NCBI GenBank assembly: GCA_020912385.1
Contig: CP087213.1
Coordinates: 2,232,001 to 2,296,000, forward strand
Direction: 5' to 3'
Source: Neofusicoccum parvum
Lineage: Eukaryota; Ascomycota; Dothideomycetes; Botryosphaeriales; Botryosphaeriaceae
Length of the DNA stretch: 64,000 nt
Part shown: piece after piece, positions 62,305 through 64,000 of the stretch
Layout: every line of letters begins with the position of its first letter
How positions within the stretch are numbered: the stretch's first letter is position 1
Made by a program: the position numbers and the translations under genes
The notes under the pieces: model-generated
What the model saw: the letters and a program-made list of their open reading frames with translations, nothing else
The model's database searches: none
Told to the model about the DNA's origin: nothing

Positions 62305-64000
62305 CTACTCCATCGATTTCAGGTCTTTCGCCACCGTAAACTTTGCAGCTGTTTTGCTCTTGATCTCCTCCACATCTACACCAGGGGCAATCTCGGTAAG
62401 CTCCAATCCTCCGTTTACTCTATCCACTTCAAACACGCACTACAAGCAATTAGCGTTTCCCGGATCAGGAGGTAAATCCAGACTAAAGCTTACCAGATCT
62501 GTAATAATGGTGCTGACAACCCGTGCGCCAGTCAACGGAAGTTTGCACTCCTGCACAATCTTTGGAGAGCCGTCCTTGGCCACGTGCTCTGTTGCGACGA
62601 CGATCTTCGTGATATCAGGGTTCGACACGAGATCAATAGCTCCACCCATGCCTTTGAATGTCTTGCCAGGGATCATATAGTTGGCCAGATCTCCGGCCGC
62701 GCTTACTTGCAGAGCCTACCATGCGTGTTAGCTTGTTGACTGTTAATTGTAGAAAAAATGTGAAGCTTACTCCGAGAACGGACACATCCACATGGCCGCC
62801 GCGAATCATAGCAAATGACTCGGCGCTGTCGAAAGTGGAGGCACCAGGAACCACCGTGACCGTCTCCTTTCCGGCATTGATGAGATCCGGGTCAACTTCA
62901 TCCTCAGTCGGATAGGGGCCCATGCCAAGAAGCCCGTTCTCTGACTGAATCCAAACGTTGACATTTGGATCCAAGAACGAAGGCGCCAGCGTGGGAATGC
63001 CAACACCCAGGTTGACATAGTACCCGCTCTTCAACTCCTTCGCAGTCCTCTTCGCGATCCTCGTCCTCTTCTCATCCATCTTCACTCCCCCACCACCCTC
63101 TTGCCTCACCTTCCGCACCTCCACCGCCTTCTCCGCCTTCGCCGGGACGATGCGATCTATAAAGATGCCCGGCAAGTGCACATTATCCGGATGAATCGTC
63201 CCCACCGGCACAATCTCCTCAGCCTCCACAATCGCCACCGTCGCCGCCTTCGCCATCATCGGCGCAAACGTCTTCGTCGTGAACCTAAACTGGCAGTTCC
63301 CCGCCTCATCCACGCGCCAGGCACGCAGGATAGCCACATCGCCCTTCAGCGCCTCCTCCAAGATATACTCCCTGCCCCCAAACGCCCTCGTCTCGCGCGC
63401 ACGCCCGTGCTCCAGCACCGCAGCCCCGCCCTCCCCCAGCCGCACAGGAATACCGCCGCTCTGCACCAACGTGTCGACGCCAGTCGCGGTGTAGAACGCA
63501 GGTATGCCCGCGCCGCCCGCGCGCAGCCGCTCGGCGATGGTGCCCTGCGGGCACAGCTCGACCGCCACGTCGCCGGCCAGGTACGCCTTCTCGAGCTGCT
63601 TGTTCGCGCCCAGGAACGACAGCACCAGCCGCGACACCTGCCCCGTGCGCGCCAGCAGCGCCAGCCCGTACTCGCCCGCGCCCGCGTTGTTGGACACGGC
63701 GGTCAGCGAGTGCAGCGACGCGCTGCCTCGCCGCGCGATCGCTTCGATCAGGGTTTCTGGGGGGCGTTAGTGTGGGGGCGTTTCTGGGGGGGAGGGGCCC
63801 GTACGCGCGACGCCGCAGACGCCGAAGCCGGCGCTGAGGAGCGTCGAGCCGCTTTGGAGGTCGGCGATGGCGGCGTCGGCGCTGGCGTATAGCTTGGAGC
63901 CGCCGCGCTTGACGGCGGGGGCTTTGGTGGGGGGTGGCCCGGCGTCTTTCTTGAAGCCTCGTCGTTGGCTGCGGGCGGGGCGGATGGTTATGGGGAGCGG
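62305..64000 (-). CDS. Succinyl-CoA:3-ketoacid CoA-transferase (SCOT), 5' end outside window
   Basis: A mitochondrial CoA-transferase that activates acetoacetate with succinyl-CoA (ketone-body and acetate metabolism). Exons in the window are 64000-63805 (open at the edge), 63756-62771, 62715-62494 and 62439-62305. The A domain shows [29 protein letters not shown] and [19 protein letters not shown]; the B domain shows [21 protein letters not shown], the catalytic Glu in [43 protein letters not shown] and [19 protein letters not shown] and B are fused, as in eukaryotic SCOT. The visible N-terminal part is Arg/Pro/Ala-rich, fitting a mitochondrial presequence, but no start codon is in the window. 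Fungal succinyl-CoA:acetate transferase is less likely given the SENG block. Confidence 0.93.

Noticed and set aside
1..64000. CRISPR arrays, rRNA or tRNA genes
   Set aside because: No regularly spaced repeats, rRNA blocks or tRNA-like B-box contexts were recognised by eye. A covariance-model scan would be decisive for tRNAs.

Overview
The window is nuclear DNA of a filamentous ascomycete (Pezizomycotina). The support is GT-AG introns of about 40-95 nt with CTRAC-type branch sites, several fungus-only families (HET domain, Zn2Cys6 regulators, AA9 LPMO, PTH11/rhodopsin-like membrane proteins, Cet1-type RNA triphosphatase), and dense, mostly monocistronic genes on both strands. I cannot fix the class from sequence alone. 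Most models were built by joining reading frames at splice sites; in each spliced complete model the exon lengths sum to a multiple of three.

Layout. 0.3-3.3 kb: a HET-domain gene (-) with an apparent 1-nt frameshift, divergent from a NatC LSm subunit (NAA38). 4.2-10 kb: 26S proteasome RPN2 (-), divergent from the mRNA-capping RNA triphosphatase CET1 (+). 10.6-13.8 kb: a DUF2293 protein and an AA9 LPMO. 15-21.6 kb: a 48-aa Cys-rich ORF, a Zn2Cys6 regulator divergent from a secreted nitrilase, then an aquaglyceroporin. 22-25.5 kb: GC-rich DNA with a decayed alpha/beta-hydrolase pseudogene and a minimal Zn2Cys6 protein. 26-33 kb: a rhodopsin-like membrane protein, GPI transamidase subunit GPI17/PIG-S, and a class C beta-lactamase-fold (LovD/EstB-type) serine hydrolase. 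33-37 kb: a protein with six Nab2-type CCCH fingers, a secreted alpha/beta hydrolase and a small secreted Cys-rich protein with a phospholipase A2-like C-x2-H-D-x-C motif.

37-45.6 kb: an intact Ty1/Copia retrotransposon (216-bp LTRs with no difference seen by eye, 5-bp target duplication gcaat, one 1572-codon Gag-Pol frame) sits antisense inside an exon of an otherwise open 882-codon gene. Removing the element plus one target copy restores the frame exactly, so the hit is very recent and un-RIPped. The N-terminal Cys motif of the broken gene aligns without gaps to the 48-aa ORF at 15.1 kb.

46-64 kb: a cytochrome P450, two adjacent CDF metal transporters (Mn-type and Zn-type signatures), a second rhodopsin-like membrane protein, a gene-poor 2.1-kb stretch, a second Zn2Cys6 regulator divergent from an AhpD/CMD-like protein, and a mitochondrial succinyl-CoA:3-ketoacid CoA-transferase cut by the right edge.

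The housekeeping genes (NAA38, RPN2, CET1, GPI17, SCOT) look ordinary. The accessory interest is in the Copia-broken gene and its short relative, the HET frameshift, the CCCH protein, the secreted Cys-rich protein and the regulator/nitrilase pair. No tRNA, rRNA or CRISPR-like array was recognised.
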